DNA of 64,000 nt from Motacilla alba alba (lineage: Eukaryota > Chordata > Aves > Passeriformes > Motacillidae), in contig NC_052020.1 of the NCBI RefSeq assembly GCF_015832195.1, positions 5,896,254-5,960,253 of the forward strand. The letters are read 5' to 3'. Made by a program: the position numbers and the translations under genes. This document shows, piece after piece, positions 23,800 through 36,959 of the stretch. Below the pieces are notes generated by a model. That model saw only the letters and a list, made by a program, of their open reading frames with translations, had not been told where the DNA came from and did no database searches. Numbering within the stretch: the stretch's first letter is position 1; each line of letters begins with the position of its first letter.

Positions 23800-26700
23800 T
23801 TAGAAAGGAGATTTTCATTTCAGCTGAATTAATGCTTTGTTATTTCATGAGTAGAATAATGGGAAGGTCTTTCAAGAGGGGTGGTTTCAGTCTGAAATGT
23901 GCAGCAGAAATCCACCATTCAACAATTCTTCAGCATATTGTATGTGGATCAACAAAGGAATGCTAAGAAATTCTGAGGTAAATTTTTGGTGAATCTAAAT
24001 ATGACAGTGTGTTGGCATGGTAATCCTACCATCTTGCTGCTTTACTCTTGCTGTCCCCAAAACAGAACACTTGAAATACAAAGTACATTGCAGCTGAGCT
24101 AGATGGGGTGTTTTGGTGGCTGGAGCAGGGGGCATTATTGTGGAACAGACATTTGTGCATAATCAGACAGGAGCTGGTGTGTGTTTGGCAGCAAAGCAAT
24201 CGTGGAGGAGACATCTCAGTGTCAACGTGAGCTTGTAACAAACACCCGCCTCTGTGGGACCATGGGCTGTTGTGTGATTGTGACAGGAGAATTTCAGTGT
24301 TCTCACATGCCAAGTACCACTTCATATAAAGGGTTAGTGTCTGACTGATGTCTCATAATGGACATTTGTCTCTGGATCCTCTGAGATGGTGACAGCTCTG
24401 AAACAAGTGTCCTGGAGGGGGCTCTCAAGAAATCAGAGATCAGATTCACAAAAATGATGTATATTTTAATACTAATACTTAGTATCTGATTTTGTTAATT
24501 TTCTATACAATGCATCCTTAGAGTTTGACAGGTCTTATCAAAGTTTCTGTGGTCTTTTCTTCTCTAATTTTAACCTAACCTCTATAAAACTGGGGGCCTG
24601 TCCAGTCTTGGAAAACTTCAAGTGAACCTGATCAGCTTGTCATACTCTTCTGCTTTTCTTTGCTGTGCTGTACTTTTACCTATCCCTAAGGCATCCTAAT
24701 TTACAACTCCTTTTTTACTAGGCTATTAAAGAGATTTTGTGCAATGACTTTGGTTTATTATCTGATGCTCTGAAACACTGGGTCAGACAGAACAACACTG
24801 CATCAACTGGAAATTGATTTGAGGCAGGGTTTTTTGGGTTGTTTGTTTTAGGTTTGTTTTTTTTTCTGATTTGAAATCTGTCTGATAAATCAAGCAGGTT
24901 TTTTTTTTTGTGACCTTGCCACATGGTAAAGTGTGCAGATGAGGGGAAAACTGCAGCTTCCTGGGATTCACTGTATACCATGAACTTGGGTTTTCTTCTT
25001 GTTTCCTTTTATAACAAAAGAGGTGGCTCTCTGCCATTAAAAAAGTGTGTTAAGAATCAAAAATTCCTGATGAAAGAAAAAGGCGGTTGAATTGCAGTTG
25101 CAAATATTTTTAAATTAAATTCTTAGACTTTCATGAATGTGAATAACAGAGATGATCCCTTGTTGTGGGAGATTTTAATGAACTTTATTTATGGAATGCA
25201 TGAACAGCCTAAAGTTTTTTTCCTTTATCCCCCATTTTCTCCTAGGGCATAAGACTCCTGTTTCTCTAGTGGTGATCAGCTGCAGCTGGAATATTTTTCA
25301 GCTCTGACAGAAAGATTTCTGACCTTAAATCAGTGATTCTGGCTGCAAGTAAAACCTGAATGGATTGCTTGGACTAGAGAACAATTGACAGTTGTAGCAT
25401 AAATCTGAGTCTGCTGAACGTTGAATCTCTGGTGGTTGAGACCTCAGGCTGCAAAAAGTCTGAAGTCTCTTATTTTTTCCTGGTGAAGGATTTCTGAGAA
25501 TGAAATGGGAAGTTTTTTAGAAAAAAACATTAAGAGGAACTAAATTCTGTAATGAGGTAATGGATAGGGCAATAAGGTGATAAATTCTTAAGTACTTGAT
25601 TTCTTATAGGAAAAATTCTGGTTTCTAGAAAAGAATTTTGTAATAGTCAGAAATAGAAAAGAATGCATGGGCTCTCTCACAAAGCAGAGAAAGGGCATAA
25701 AATACTGTCCTGGACACACTGGCAAAGATGTCTCTATGTCTTCTTAGAAACTTCCAGGAGTTTAAGATTATGAGAAGAAATATGTAAGGCAAGAAAATCC
25801 ACAATTGTGGCTGAAGATCTGTTCTTACACTGCTCCATTCTTGAATCTTTCATGACATGGAATGAGGGCGTAATTTCTGTGACTATTCTGTAGCACATCT
25901 GTTAATAGCATTTTTTAATTTTCTGTAATTGCTGTCTGATTTTTCTCAGCTGATACACAGTCTAGCTAAATAAGAGAGCTTGAATAGGTGGGTCACCGTA
26001 AAAGAGGAGTAGTTAATGTATGGAGAACTTTCTGACCTACAGAACTGTGGCAGCATGAGCATTGGGCAGTGCTGGGCGCCCAGGCTTCTAGAAACCATTC
26101 CTGAGCAACAAAGAAAACCTGTTTGGTTAAAAGGAACCTGCTGTACATCTCTCTCAGTTCTCAAATGAAAAAAAAAGTTGTCAACAACTTGGATCCTTGT
26201 GTTTTACAGTTATTTCCCACTAAGAAATGATGTTTCAAATAACCTGATACTTCAGGCTAGAGTGCCTTGGAAAAGCAGAAATATTGCCTGTGGCTGCACT
26301 ATGATGTTGAAGAATGTGTGGTTCTGTGACTGCCAGTCCCATTAGAGGCTCTGTAGAGATCAATAATTGCTATGAAAAATCATGTTTTTGTGCTGGAAAA
26401 CAGATGCTTTATAGACAATTAAAAAATAAAAAGGCCCCACTTTTTCTAAATCAGAAAAATTTTATAACAAGAAATATTTTTGGTTTTATACATTTGAATT
26501 AAATAACCCATTTACTTCTGTTGAGATTTAAGTAGTCAAGTATTACGTGTGCTGTCTAGCCAATATTCTTTTTTGGTTCTTTGCACCTTTCATATTATTG
26601 GATTGAAGCATTCTGCTGACCAGTGTCCTGCCAGTGAGGCTTTGAGTCAAAATTCCATTTGTGTTTTAAGGTAGTCATTGCCTCGGGGGGATTTTGACTG

Positions 26701-27090
26701 AAGGAGTCAGTGGGACTTCCTTTGTTTTCTGTCCTGCTCTGCATGGACTAACAAGAGTATGAATAGATGAAGCATGGCTCCAGTGGCAGGTGATTCCAGG
26801 ACTTAGGTTGGGATTTCTTGCTTCAGCATTAATTTGGCATTTTATTAATTGTGATTCTACCAACTGCTCAGAGTCACTGGAACCAGGAGGATGGCTGGGC
26901 CTGGGCTCACAGGGGCTGCTGTGCTCAGCCCTGACCCTAGAGCTCAGTGAAGATTTAGAGATTACATGTAAGACAAAGATATTTTCAAGAGGGTGAGGAG
27001 CACCTTAGCTGTGTCTTGATGGGGAAAATGCAGGTCTGAATCTGCCAGAGGCTTTTCCAAAGGAAGATGTAGGGCCTCCTTCCTTGAGAC
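23800..27090. other. No gene recognised; AT-rich non-coding DNA
   Basis: No exon recognised. The minus frames near 24718-25037 run through T-rich tracts and are not credible. No further repeats were identified. Confidence 0.6.
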
Positions 27091-27100
27091 ACTCAAAATT

Positions 27101-27148
27101 CACAGAATCACAGAATAGTTGGGGTTGGAAGGGACCTCTAGTCTAACC
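27101..27148 (-). mobile_element. Very short CR1 LINE 3' end
   Basis: Only about 48 bp, read on the plus strand as the reverse complement of a CR1 3' terminus: two CACAGAAT-type tail units, then GGGGTTGGAAGGGACCTCTAG and TCTAACCC. The flanks carry CAAAATT at 27094-27100 and again at 27149-27155. This would make it a strongly 5'-truncated insertion with a 7-bp target-site duplication. The similarity to the family terminus is high, suggesting a fairly young insertion. CR1 elements often show short or no duplications, so the 7-bp pair could be coincidence in AT-rich DNA. Confidence 0.8.
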
Positions 27149-27159
27149 CAAAATTTAGT

Positions 27160-29895
27160 GAGACAAGACTGTAATAGGCAAGCTCACTCATCCTTCATGT
27201 TATCCTTAATTTATTGTTGAAGTTATCCCTGCACTGAGGAGGAGATAACAATAAGCAAAAGCATAAATTCTGCTATGAATTTGCTATGTCATAATAATTT
27301 AATAAAAATCTCATAAACATCTGTGAGGTTTCTGTTTGCTGCTTCTTGGGAATTCCCTCCATAGGAACTGAAAATCCTCCTAGCCCCTGTGTTTGCAGAC
27401 TACTAATCCAAGTCTGGATGCTATTTAGCTGTTCATGGGAGCAAGTGCCAAGGTACTTTTGTGTATCCTAAATGCTTGAACATGTGACTTTTAGAAGAGC
27501 AAACAATATTTGTGTCCTTTCCTGATGTTTCAGAGGAATAGCTTGTGTGATTAAAGGAAAATGCTGTAGCATGTGGACCTATTTTCAAAATTAAACAGAT
27601 TTGTGAATAAAAAGAAGAGTTTGGACACACAGAAAAAATAAAGCCCTGAAGCAAAGCAATCCATTATGAAATACTTCAGTAAAAATATTCCTTTGATGTT
27701 AATTTTTATGGAAATATTGGCTAAAATTGCATGTACTTTCCAGAGAGGTAGGATATGATTTTATGTTAGTTGTTAAACAGGTCATTAATATTCAGTGCCA
27801 AAGTCATTATTTTCCAGCAAGTAATGCAATTCCAAGCTGTCCAGAGAGAAGGAGTGAGTCTGTGGTGCACATGCTGAGAAGTGCGTGTATTTGTTAAGGT
27901 ATTGGGTGTTCCTGGGCACTGAGAATCTGTCATCCTGAGAATGGTCTATTCTAGTGCATTTTAATGAGCACTGCTGAAGCTCTGAATGGTCTGTCAGCAA
28001 TTTTATTAGGCATCTTATTATTAGGGAGTTTATAGCTTGGCTGTAAAGCCCTTGCTGTAGGCTAAAAGTAGTTAAATAATACTTTCAGAGCGCTGTTTTG
28101 TGCCAAATTTAATCCAGATAGCTTTGGGCAATTTTCCGTGTTCGTATCAGAAGGCAATATTCAAGTTCTGATTGAAATCTTTTGAAGTAGGGCAAGGCAA
28201 AATACAAATGGCCTAGACCTGCAGCTTCACTCCTAGGAGGCAGTAAGACAGCCTAGTGCAGCAGAATGTATTTTTCATGGAATAACCATGTACAGGGACT
28301 GCAGCAGTGGGACCCAGTGCTTCAGGGTGAATGATAAAGTCCTTATTGAAACAGAATCCTGGTTTGCCTGGGTAGGGTCTTCGGAACTGGAGTACCCTGA
28401 GGCAGGCTGTGAAAGCTCTAAATGACTCCCTCAGACAGAAATAGATGACATTGTTTCAAATAAAAACTATTAATTTGAGATGCTCTTGAAGCATCCTGCT
28501 ACTTTTTCTCTGAGTAGTACCCAGAGAACAGCTCAGCAGTGTAGGGAGCTTGCAGGACTCTGTTTTCCCATTGTTCCTGGAACAAATGCTCTCATTTTGT
28601 ACACCAGCAATCACAGTTTGCTGGGGCTGTTCTGCCAAGTCAAAGCAAAGAATTGTCAGGAGGAGGTGACAAAAAGTACCGCATCATTTTATTTTCACTT
28701 CAAGACCTTGGACATGGAAGTGTATTCCTCTTAAACTTAACAAAGATTGTTGTCAGAGAAGTTGCATAAGCCTGTTGCTAAAGAAGCTAATCTTAACAGT
28801 TAAAAAAAAAAAAGATAAAATATAATATGTTCTGTGAAAACATACTGAGTGCTTGTTTTATTTCAGTACAACACGAGGGGACAGATTGCCACATGGAGTA
28901 CATGTTACTTCAGTAATTCTCACTAAGTCTTTTATCAGCTGACAGTCACAGGCAAGTTCCTGAGGGTGAAAAAATTTCCCCATGTTCTTGTCAGCAGTGC
29001 TATGTCTGGAGAAACTTTTCAGAACTGATTGGCAGTGCCTTCCTCCCTAACCAGCATGCTGAGGAAATCTCTGGTTGGTTAAAAGAGCTCTGTCACATAG
29101 CAATGTCACCCTGGCCACGAGTTCCAGTCTGTGCAGGCTCCTGGGTGTCGATGGACACAGCTATGGAGCAAGTTGAAATAGAAGTTGGTAGAGGTAGACA
29201 GATTTTATTAACCCGTTGGTGGTTGTTTGGGGTTCTCTGGTTTTGTTTTTTTTTCTTTTTTTTTTCTTTTTTTTTTTCCCCCCCCCCATAATATTTGGTC
29301 CCTAAAAACATGGAATTCAATGGAGAAAATTGGAATCAAAGAAGCTCTTCCTCTGTACATCTCTTTCGTTTGCTTTTCATCTTTATTGCTTCACCTGTGT
29401 CCCAGCAAAGGCAGCTGCCAGGTCCAAGAGAAACCATCACCTGGTAAATAGTTTCAGGTAGCTTCTGTGAGAATCCATCTGCAGTGGAACATTAATTATA
29501 TAGAAATCCAACCTATGCAACTTCTGGCCGAAAGCTAATTTGTAAGTTTTTGCAGGCATAAGAATTGTTTTTAAAATTAGCAGTGAGTGAATTTTAAAGG
29601 TGAAACCCAAGCACCTCTGAACACAGTCAGGAACCTGAATAAATTCTAAAAATGTGGATGTGATCAATTGCATCGGGCTATTAAGCATTACAGCTGTGCT
29701 AAATGTTGGACAATGTGAGAGTACCAACCTCTTCAGTTCTTCCACTCCATTACAATGGAGAGTTCTCTCTGTGGTAGCTTTCAATTTGAACCACAGGTTA
29801 TTCCTGTTGTTGAGTTTTCATCAGACCTATTGAAAAAGGAAACAGATAAAGGGTTCTAAAAGATTATTTCGTAGTCTTTCTTCTCAATAAAAACT
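27160..29895. other. No gene recognised; AT-rich non-coding DNA
   Basis: Nothing coding recognised. The minus frame 29437-29784 (115 codons) has no known domain. A T-rich tract ending in C10 lies at 29241-29287. Confidence 0.6.
29241..29287. repeat. T-rich tract ending in C10
   Basis: Runs of T separated by single C or G residues, then ten C residues at 29278-29287. Such homopolymer junctions are error-prone in sequencing, so the exact length is uncertain. Confidence 0.85.
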
Positions 29896-29901
29896 AGGTA
29901 G

Positions 29902-30618
29902 ATGATGTTCAAAATCTCTCAAAATTTCTCAGATTTTGAGAGCACCTTCGAAGTCAAGGAACTGTCAGTTGCAATTTTAAATATACCTTTCCTCCTGTGT
30001 CCTGCTAAAGAAACTTGTTTTTCCAACATCCAAGGCAGCTGCACTTGCCTTCAAGTGTTTGCTTCAGTATATTCCTGTGCAGAAAATCTAATATGTGGTT
30101 GCTGGGCTGCATGGTTTACGAGAGCTCATCCACAATGTGGAGAGTTTTTCACTCTATTGATTTGTGGGAACAGGACTGGGCTTTTTGTCCTTCGGTATTT
30201 AATTTGTTTTCGGTACTCTTTTCATGAAGGGTTATTTTTGCCATGCATAAAGTGGGCTGCTTTCTTCTGTACATGTTTAAGGTTTCAATTAAGTATCCGA
30301 CAGAACAAACATGAAGGTAGCAGAGGCATAGATACTTCAGGTACAGACAGCTGGAGCTAAAAGGTACTTACATCACAGGATGTGACTCAGTCTACAGCAT
30401 TAATCTCTGTTCTACACCTAGAAACATTTTTTCAGCTTGAGGAAATACTGTTATTTTTGAGCCTTTTTAATGCTTTCGTGTCTTTGAAGGAAACTGGTCA
30501 ACAGTTTTGGAAATGTAAGGGCTGTAGGAGGGGGACTGGCATAGAGGGTCGTCATGTTTTCTGTGCTTCCTTAGGCAATCAAGCTCAAAACGAGCAGGGA
30601 GATCTGTACTTACACTGA
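29902..30618 (+). other. Open stretch with a single stop, unidentified
   Basis: One plus-strand frame is open from an ATG at 29902 to a TAA at 30358-30360 (152 codons) and then stays open in the same frame to 30618. That is roughly 239 codons with one internal stop in AT-rich DNA where stops are otherwise frequent. The first part is rich in Cys and Phe (for example a C-G-C-W-A-A-W motif near 30100) and has no signal peptide or domain I recognise. No splice sites or polyadenylation context support it as a gene. It may be a chance run, a very old pseudogene or a retroelement piece. I do not assign a function. Confidence 0.2.
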
Positions 30619-31560
30619 GTTTGATAACATATTTCAAAGCCCAACTTTGTGTGGAAGTGCTTTGATGAATTTTTAAACAGTCTCACAGAAATTCCGGAAA
30701 AACATTTGTACTGCCTGTTACTTCAAAAAAGTAGTACTCAATTAAGGTGCTTTTTCTTCAGTTAGTAGTTTTTTGCTTGGTTTTTTTGTAAATCCAAATG
30801 CTAACTTTTCATAATTACATCCTTGTTTCAGATGTGATGAGTGAGCATAAGAAAATTAAAGTAGAGGTTTAAAGAATATGTATATTCATAGAATATGTAT
30901 ATAAAGTCCACTGGGATAAAAGAAATATGGCTGTAGTTTTAAATAAATTATTGAGCCACAGGATGAACACCTTATTTACATCACTGCAGATCCTTATCAA
31001 GCCTATCTCACTTTTATGAATGTGCAGAAACAAATTCTATGCCTGGGAGACATTCTCCAGGTGGGGTGATGTGAGGACAGAAGGAAAAAAATTACATTCT
31101 CTTGGATATACACCCCAGTGGCTGCTAAGGACTAGTCAGAGGAAATCAGGAAGAAAATTGATGAGATTACAAAAATTAAAGAAATATGCCAAAGAGAGGG
31201 TTTTTTTTCAGTGCTGGTGAGACAATTAAAAAGGGAAAGAAGAGAGTGATGATGAGCTATACACAGGTTTTCCTACTTTCAGGTGATGACAATCCTGCCA
31301 GCATCTGCACTGCCTGTTTTAAAGGGTCTAGTATTCTTTTAGACTTCTGAACTTGTAGTATTTATTGTTAGCTTATATCTTACCTTTAACAGCTGTAACT
31401 TTTCCAGTAGTCTGAAATATGTCAAAACTATTGTTATATAAGCCCTGTAAACAGTGCTGATTAGACAGTGCCTCTTTTTCTAGCTCAGAAGCAGAAAGAA
31501 CCATTAGGTTTATCCAACGTGACTTTTTACATCTCACAGTCCATTACATTTCATCTGGAT

Positions 31561-31610
31561 GCCCCGTTTTACAGATGAAGATTGTGGTAAACAAGTAAAT
31601 TAAGCCAATT
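31561..31610 (-). mobile_element. Possible MIR-like SINE relic, reverse orientation
   Basis: The plus strand reads CCCCGTTTTACAGATGAAGA, then degraded words resembling the reverse complement of the MIR 3' half (the TTTTACAGATGAGGAAACTGAGGC segment). The readable match is only about 40 bp and could be chance. No flanking features are visible. Confidence 0.4.
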
Positions 31611-31817
31611 AATCTGGGAGATATTACTTTGTACAACACACTGAGTAGCAGGGATCAAGATGCATTTGCTGTCAAGCATCTGCAGCAGCCAAAAAAAATG
31701 GAGTGAGATATGCCTAGGTGGTATCAATTGCTGTTTGATAGATATTTCTGTTGCATTCCAGCTTCCCCTTAATCTAGGTTCTTTAATAAAGAGGCTACCT
31801 GAATGCTGGAGATGTTC

Positions 31818-31837
31818 TTTTTTTTTTTTTTTTTTTT
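31818..31837. repeat. T20 homopolymer
   Basis: An uninterrupted run of 20 T residues. Confidence 0.85.
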
Positions 31838-33710
31838 GTTATCAACTAGGATTTTTTGGAACAATAAAGGATGTCTCCAAAGGCAAGAGTAGTGGTAATT
31901 CAATTCTGTGAGTCTTTCTACTGGTCTTGTGGCTTGGAGTCTGGGCTTGTCCCTTCCATTTGTAAATCCCGAATTAAAAAAATTATTTTCAGTGGTTCTG
32001 TACCATTTTATTGTAAATCCCTTCTTCCTTTGGTCTTAAAAACAATTGCAATTGGTCTTTTACTTGTGTTTACTTGAGTCAGATGGTGTTACAGCATTTA
32101 GCTGCATTCTCTTTTTCTCAGCTTCTTGTTCTTTCAGCTTCCCTGACAACCCTCAAAGACCTGTCCCATGGTAAGGGATTTTCTGAGCTTCATTTTGAGA
32201 TACTGCTCTATGAGGAAAAAGGCAAACTCCCCAAAAAGAAAAAAAATGCTAAAAATGAATGCAAAATGCATCTTAAACCTTTCCTAAATGATTGCAGGCA
32301 CTATTAGCTGTGGTGTCAATGCCTATGCAGGATGTGGCTCTCCAGTGTAACCACAAGGAAGATCATCAGGAGAAAGGAAACATGGCCTCAAGCTGCAGGC
32401 TCACATTTGCATCTTCCACATTTGCACAATCTGCATTTGATTGAGGTTTGCTGGCAATAAGGCAGACCCTTAGTTCAGTTCTGTCTTTAAAATTTCATAG
32501 GTTGTTCTTCCTAAAGGTTAAATAGAAATTACAACATGCTTGTTGTTTCTGAGCAGAGGAATTGCCTTTCAGCAATTCTGAGCAAACTGAGAGAAAACAG
32601 GAAATGTCAAAAAATTTGGTTTATGAGAAATCTGCCTTTCTATTTCTGCTGGTTTTAGAATGCTCATAGCTTGAGATGGTCTAATTCACTGGTTACACCA
32701 CCCTCACACCTCTACAAACTCTTGGATCTAGGGAGAAAGGGAATGTTGTGATAATACAATCCATCTCTGTGGCTTTGCATACTTCATATTTCAGGAACTA
32801 GCTAAGTGAGGTGAACAGTGGTAAACTTAGTAAATAGCAGGTATTGAGCCATTTCCCTGTGCAAGAGCAGACATTTATTTATTTGACCATATTTTTCCTG
32901 CTGGTTCACTAGCAGGATGTTCTCAGCTTGTGGCATACTGAGTGAAATTTGGGAATGTAAAACTGCCTTAAACTATCTTAGGTTCATGACTTTAGTTTTT
33001 CAAGACTTTAAAGTACTTTTGACAACTGGCAGATAGCTCTACAATTTACCAGAAAAAGACCATCACACTATGAGGAGACATTTAAGTGCATATTTTTTCA
33101 TGCTAAAAATAAATCCAATTATCATTCTTTGTATCACAGCAGGCACTTTACAGAAAACTAATTTGGAAAACAGAGAAAAGTATGTCCACCAAGGAATATA
33201 TTTTAAAAATCAATATAGCAAGTAGATGTGTATAACTTCACTTCATCTATTCTCTTTTGCTGTATGTTTTTATGTCCCCATTCTGTCAGTCTGCAGTTTT
33301 AAACAAACAGTTCCAAATGCCACTGATATTTTTTGCTTAAAAGACAGAATCTGTAACCCTTCAGAGATTATATTAATAGCTGCAGCACTTTGCTGTACGT
33401 GGTATTTCAGCATTTTCCTTACATGCACAATCTAGGAGCACTAAATCTGTAATCACTAACCTTTCTTTTCTTACTAAAAAGCACTCTCAAATTAAATGAT
33501 GCATTATCAATGAGCATTCTTGAAAATGGAACCTAGGAAAGTTAATGCACTTTACATTCTACTACACAGAATGAGCTGCACTGAATTTCTCTGTCCACCT
33601 GTTCTGGCATTACAGTGCTTCCCTGTTTATTGTTCACATGATTGATTATTTTAGCTTAAGTTTTTGCTGTCTTATAGCTTATTCCTTTGCAAAAATATAC
33701 ACCTAGGCAA

Positions 33711-33756
33711 AGGATTTCAAGGCCAGGCTGGATGGACCCCTGAGCAACCTGGTTTG
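33711..33756 (+). mobile_element. Small CR1 LINE fragment
   Basis: The words ATTTCAAGGCCAGGCTGGAT and GAGCAACCTGGTtTG are characteristic of the CR1 region just before its 3' end. Only about 45 bp are recognisable, and the downstream terminus has been lost or is too diverged to see. Confidence 0.6.
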
Positions 33757-36476
33757 TTTTTATTTCATAAACATATCCAGTAGGTATCTTTAGTTTTCAA
33801 TTCATACATTAAAGCATTATAATCAAGTAAGATTATAATATCCAAAAATAGTTTTCCAATCCTCTTTATTTTTGGGGGTGGAGAGTGTATTTTGAGGAAG
33901 GAGTGTATGTAAACTTTCCATGTTCTTCATTATTACCTGTATCTTTTAAAGCCACTGCTGGAGCTTTGTGGTGCCAAGCCAGAGGGAACTTTGGATAGTT
34001 TAAATAATTTTGTCAAAGTTTGGACACAAGTGATTTACCATCAAATCAGTACTTTAATATGGCATTGATTAGAGAATGTCGTATGTGGAAATCTGTTATG
34101 AATTTTGCATCTACTTTCTTCTTCTGATGTTATGAAAGCATTGGCATGCATGATTTTAGGTTAGTTTCTTCTCAGAGAGGAATAATGTCTCTCTAGTGAG
34201 CTGGTAATGAAAGGAGAACTGCTTGGAACATTTGCAATTTATGCAGCCTCATGGGAATGTATTTTGTATTTTGTAGACCTATCTGGGCAAATAAAGTAAT
34301 TGCTCACCATGGCAAACGTCTCCTGAATTCCACAGCTCTCAGGAGCTACCAGATTTTCATCTCAGATGGGTAACCTTCCTGCGTTTTGAAAAGTCTGCTT
34401 GCCTGGATTTTAACGTATGAGTTCAGCTCTCATTTTGCAGAATATATATTGTGTAATATATACTATAGCATGCATCTCGTGGGCTCATTCAATGGCCATT
34501 GCATACAGAGAGGAGATCCAGGATATTTTAAGATAAAGTCAGTTTATCTTGTAAATGAAGCACACTGATGCTTTTGGGGAGATAGAGGCATGAAGCATTT
34601 TAAAAATATCTTAAAAAAGAAAGCATAAAAGAAAATGAAAATGTTCTTTGCAAGGCTTTTGTTGTGTTAAAGAACACAAAGCTTGTGTTTGAAAAACCCA
34701 TATATGCTTGGACAGCATTGAGATTGTCCTTGTGCATGGATTTTTTAAAATGGTACCAAAGGAAATTTTACATAGCTAAAGTATGATAAAATGATTTTTC
34801 TGTTTAACTGTTCAGTGGAAACATAAGGTGTGTTGTTGTACTCCTTGAGTTTTTTCTCTAATATAAAGTTCTGAATCCACATTATACAGATTATCTTCCA
34901 GAAGCATTTATAAACAGAGCAGTGCTTGGTGGTAGAATGGATGATGTGGTGATTCAAGCTTCTTTTTAGAGCTGTGGCTGGAGGTAATGGAAAATCCAGG
35001 TGTGCTGACAGTGCCAGAAGAGCTGGAGCAGATTTGCTGGAAGTTTTGTAGGCACTCCAAAAGCCCTGCTGTGTTCTAGGCACTGGCTTTGTTGACTGCC
35101 TAATGGTGAGTCTGATTTGGAGGCATTAGACTTCCATAGGTCACTAAATAACTCCATTTCTTGGGGGAAGCTCTTCAGAATCTGCCTCTGTAGTAAGGTT
35201 TGTGTTTCAAATTAGTTAACTTACTGGTGCCCGGGAGGATGCATTTCTGCCTCCTGATTTCTAAATAAGCCTTTTCACGTGCTTGTGTGCTGTCTAGCAG
35301 CAGTAACAGGTATTATCCATAAGCAAACACCATGGAACAGAGTGGTGCATTTGTATTAGGCTTTAGTTTGGGAATTTTTCTTCTCGCTGTCATATCAGGA
35401 ACTCTGGAGCTGAAGAGAAATTTTCTGTTTTGACCAGAAGACTTTGGTTTTTCTCAACCAAATAAGCAAATCTTGGCACATCTTCAGCCATTCATTTTTT
35501 AAGGCAGAATTTCAGATCAAAACAAGGCAAGGTGTCATGTCATGTTCCCTTACCCCACAAAAGCTACAGTAAGCTGGGGGCTAATGCTAGTATTCCCCAA
35601 GAGCTGGATATTCCAGTACAAAAGCAGCTCTCTTCCTATTCTAAACACAAATTTAAGTCCTTAAACCTCCCTTTCCTGAATACTCTAAACAAAATTATCT
35701 CAGTTTTTAGAATATAAGTGGGCATAGGCTTAACAGCTTTTAAAAGTCTCAACTTGGCTTTACTGTAACATCCGAGATGTTTGCGTAAGGCAGGAAAACT
35801 GTTTATCTTTCCATCTCATCATGACCGCCCTTGTATTATATCCAGCAGCATTTTGCTCTAGATGTCCAGCTGTGTAAATTTGTTGCCTGAAAGAGAAAAC
35901 TTCGTATTTAATGATTCCACATTGAGCTTTTGGAAAGTAAATGATGTGATTGTTGTAGCACTAATCTTTTCAACTTATGTCAGTTGATTTCTTTGATTAA
36001 ATGACAAATAATTTCATTTTGTACAAAGCTGTACATAGAGCTTCCACTTTTTACTTCCACACCTTTTGGTGCAATGATTAAAGACCTGCTTTGGAGTGTT
36101 TTTGATGCCTTTTGACACCTTTCTCCTATTTCCTGTGGCTGTGCTATGCATTGCAATCTGTCAAGGATAAATACTTAGCTAGAATATTAGTGGATTTTAT
36201 ATACATTATTCTGTAGGTGGTATAAAATACATGAGCAATTTAAAGAAATATTTAAAAATATTCCACTAAACATGTCACTTAAGTTAAAAAAGTCCCAGAT
36301 GCTTTCATTTGCCATTCTAAAGAAAAATTAAAAGAGTCGTCAGGCAAGATTTCCCAACTTAAAAAGCTCAGCAGAAATAGAAAGTGAGAAGTTAAAAGGG
36401 AGCAAACCTCTTGGGAGAGGTTGTCCAAACAGCGAGTGGGTGATTGGTGCCTCTCAGGGAGGAGTCTAAATACCAC

Positions 36477-36770
36477 AGAATATTTGGGGTTGAAAAGGAC
36501 CTTTAAAGACCTTCCAGTCCAGACCCCAGTCCTCCTTTATCTCTTGGCTGTTTTCAGCTTTACTGCCCCAAGGTAAGACGAACAAACAAATAAAAAAACC
36601 CATCAGAACCCAACAATGATGTTTTTCTCTTTTATTTAGGGGAAAAAAATGGGCTTCTGTGCATAGAAAATGGCCAGGAATATAGAGCACTGCCATGTAA
36701 CCATGACAGAAATTCAATGCTTTGCTCTATCCTCCCAAGAGAGAGGAAGTATGCAGGGTGGATGGGTGCA
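36477..36770 (-). mobile_element. CR1-type LINE 3' region (copy A)
   Basis: Read on the minus strand, the right end of the element is a CR1 terminus: 'GGACTGGAAGGTCTTTAAAG' then 'GTCCTTTTCAACCCC' and a degraded ATTCTGTGG tail (plus 36477-36530). The adjoining 36530-36770 is not the usual CR1 3' sequence I know, but it is clearly related to 47785-48070 (copy B). Shared plus-strand words include GGCTGTT-TCAGC, CTGCCCCAA, ATCAGAACCCAA-AATG, AATGGCCAGGAATATA and ATCCTCCCAAGAGAG. The shared block therefore looks like the 3' region of one CR1 subfamily or a CR1-joined repeat. On the plus strand the copy is followed by unique-looking DNA and then the minisatellite at 36960. Confidence 0.6.
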
Positions 36771-36959
36771 CACTCCTAGCTGTGTTTTGCACACAGGGTG
36801 TCCATTTCTTTGGTGTTTGTATTTGGGGCTGTAAGAGGAGCACACGGTGCAAGGACAGTGGCAGAGGCAAAAGAAAAGAACTCGTGAGGTTGCAAGCAAA
36901 CAACTCTAAGTTTACTCCTTTGCTTGAATCTGTCTTAACAGAAGCCTAGGAGTTCTGAC

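Larger units (their letters stand above)
30620..36470. other. No gene recognised; AT-rich non-coding DNA
   Basis: Apart from the MIR-like and CR1 scraps and the T20 run listed separately, nothing is recognised. Adjacent open frames at 31660-31911, 31871-32077 and 32074-32307 are in different registers and have no shared domain. Minus frames at 34745-35083 and 34966-35157 overlap in different registers and look spurious. Confidence 0.55.
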
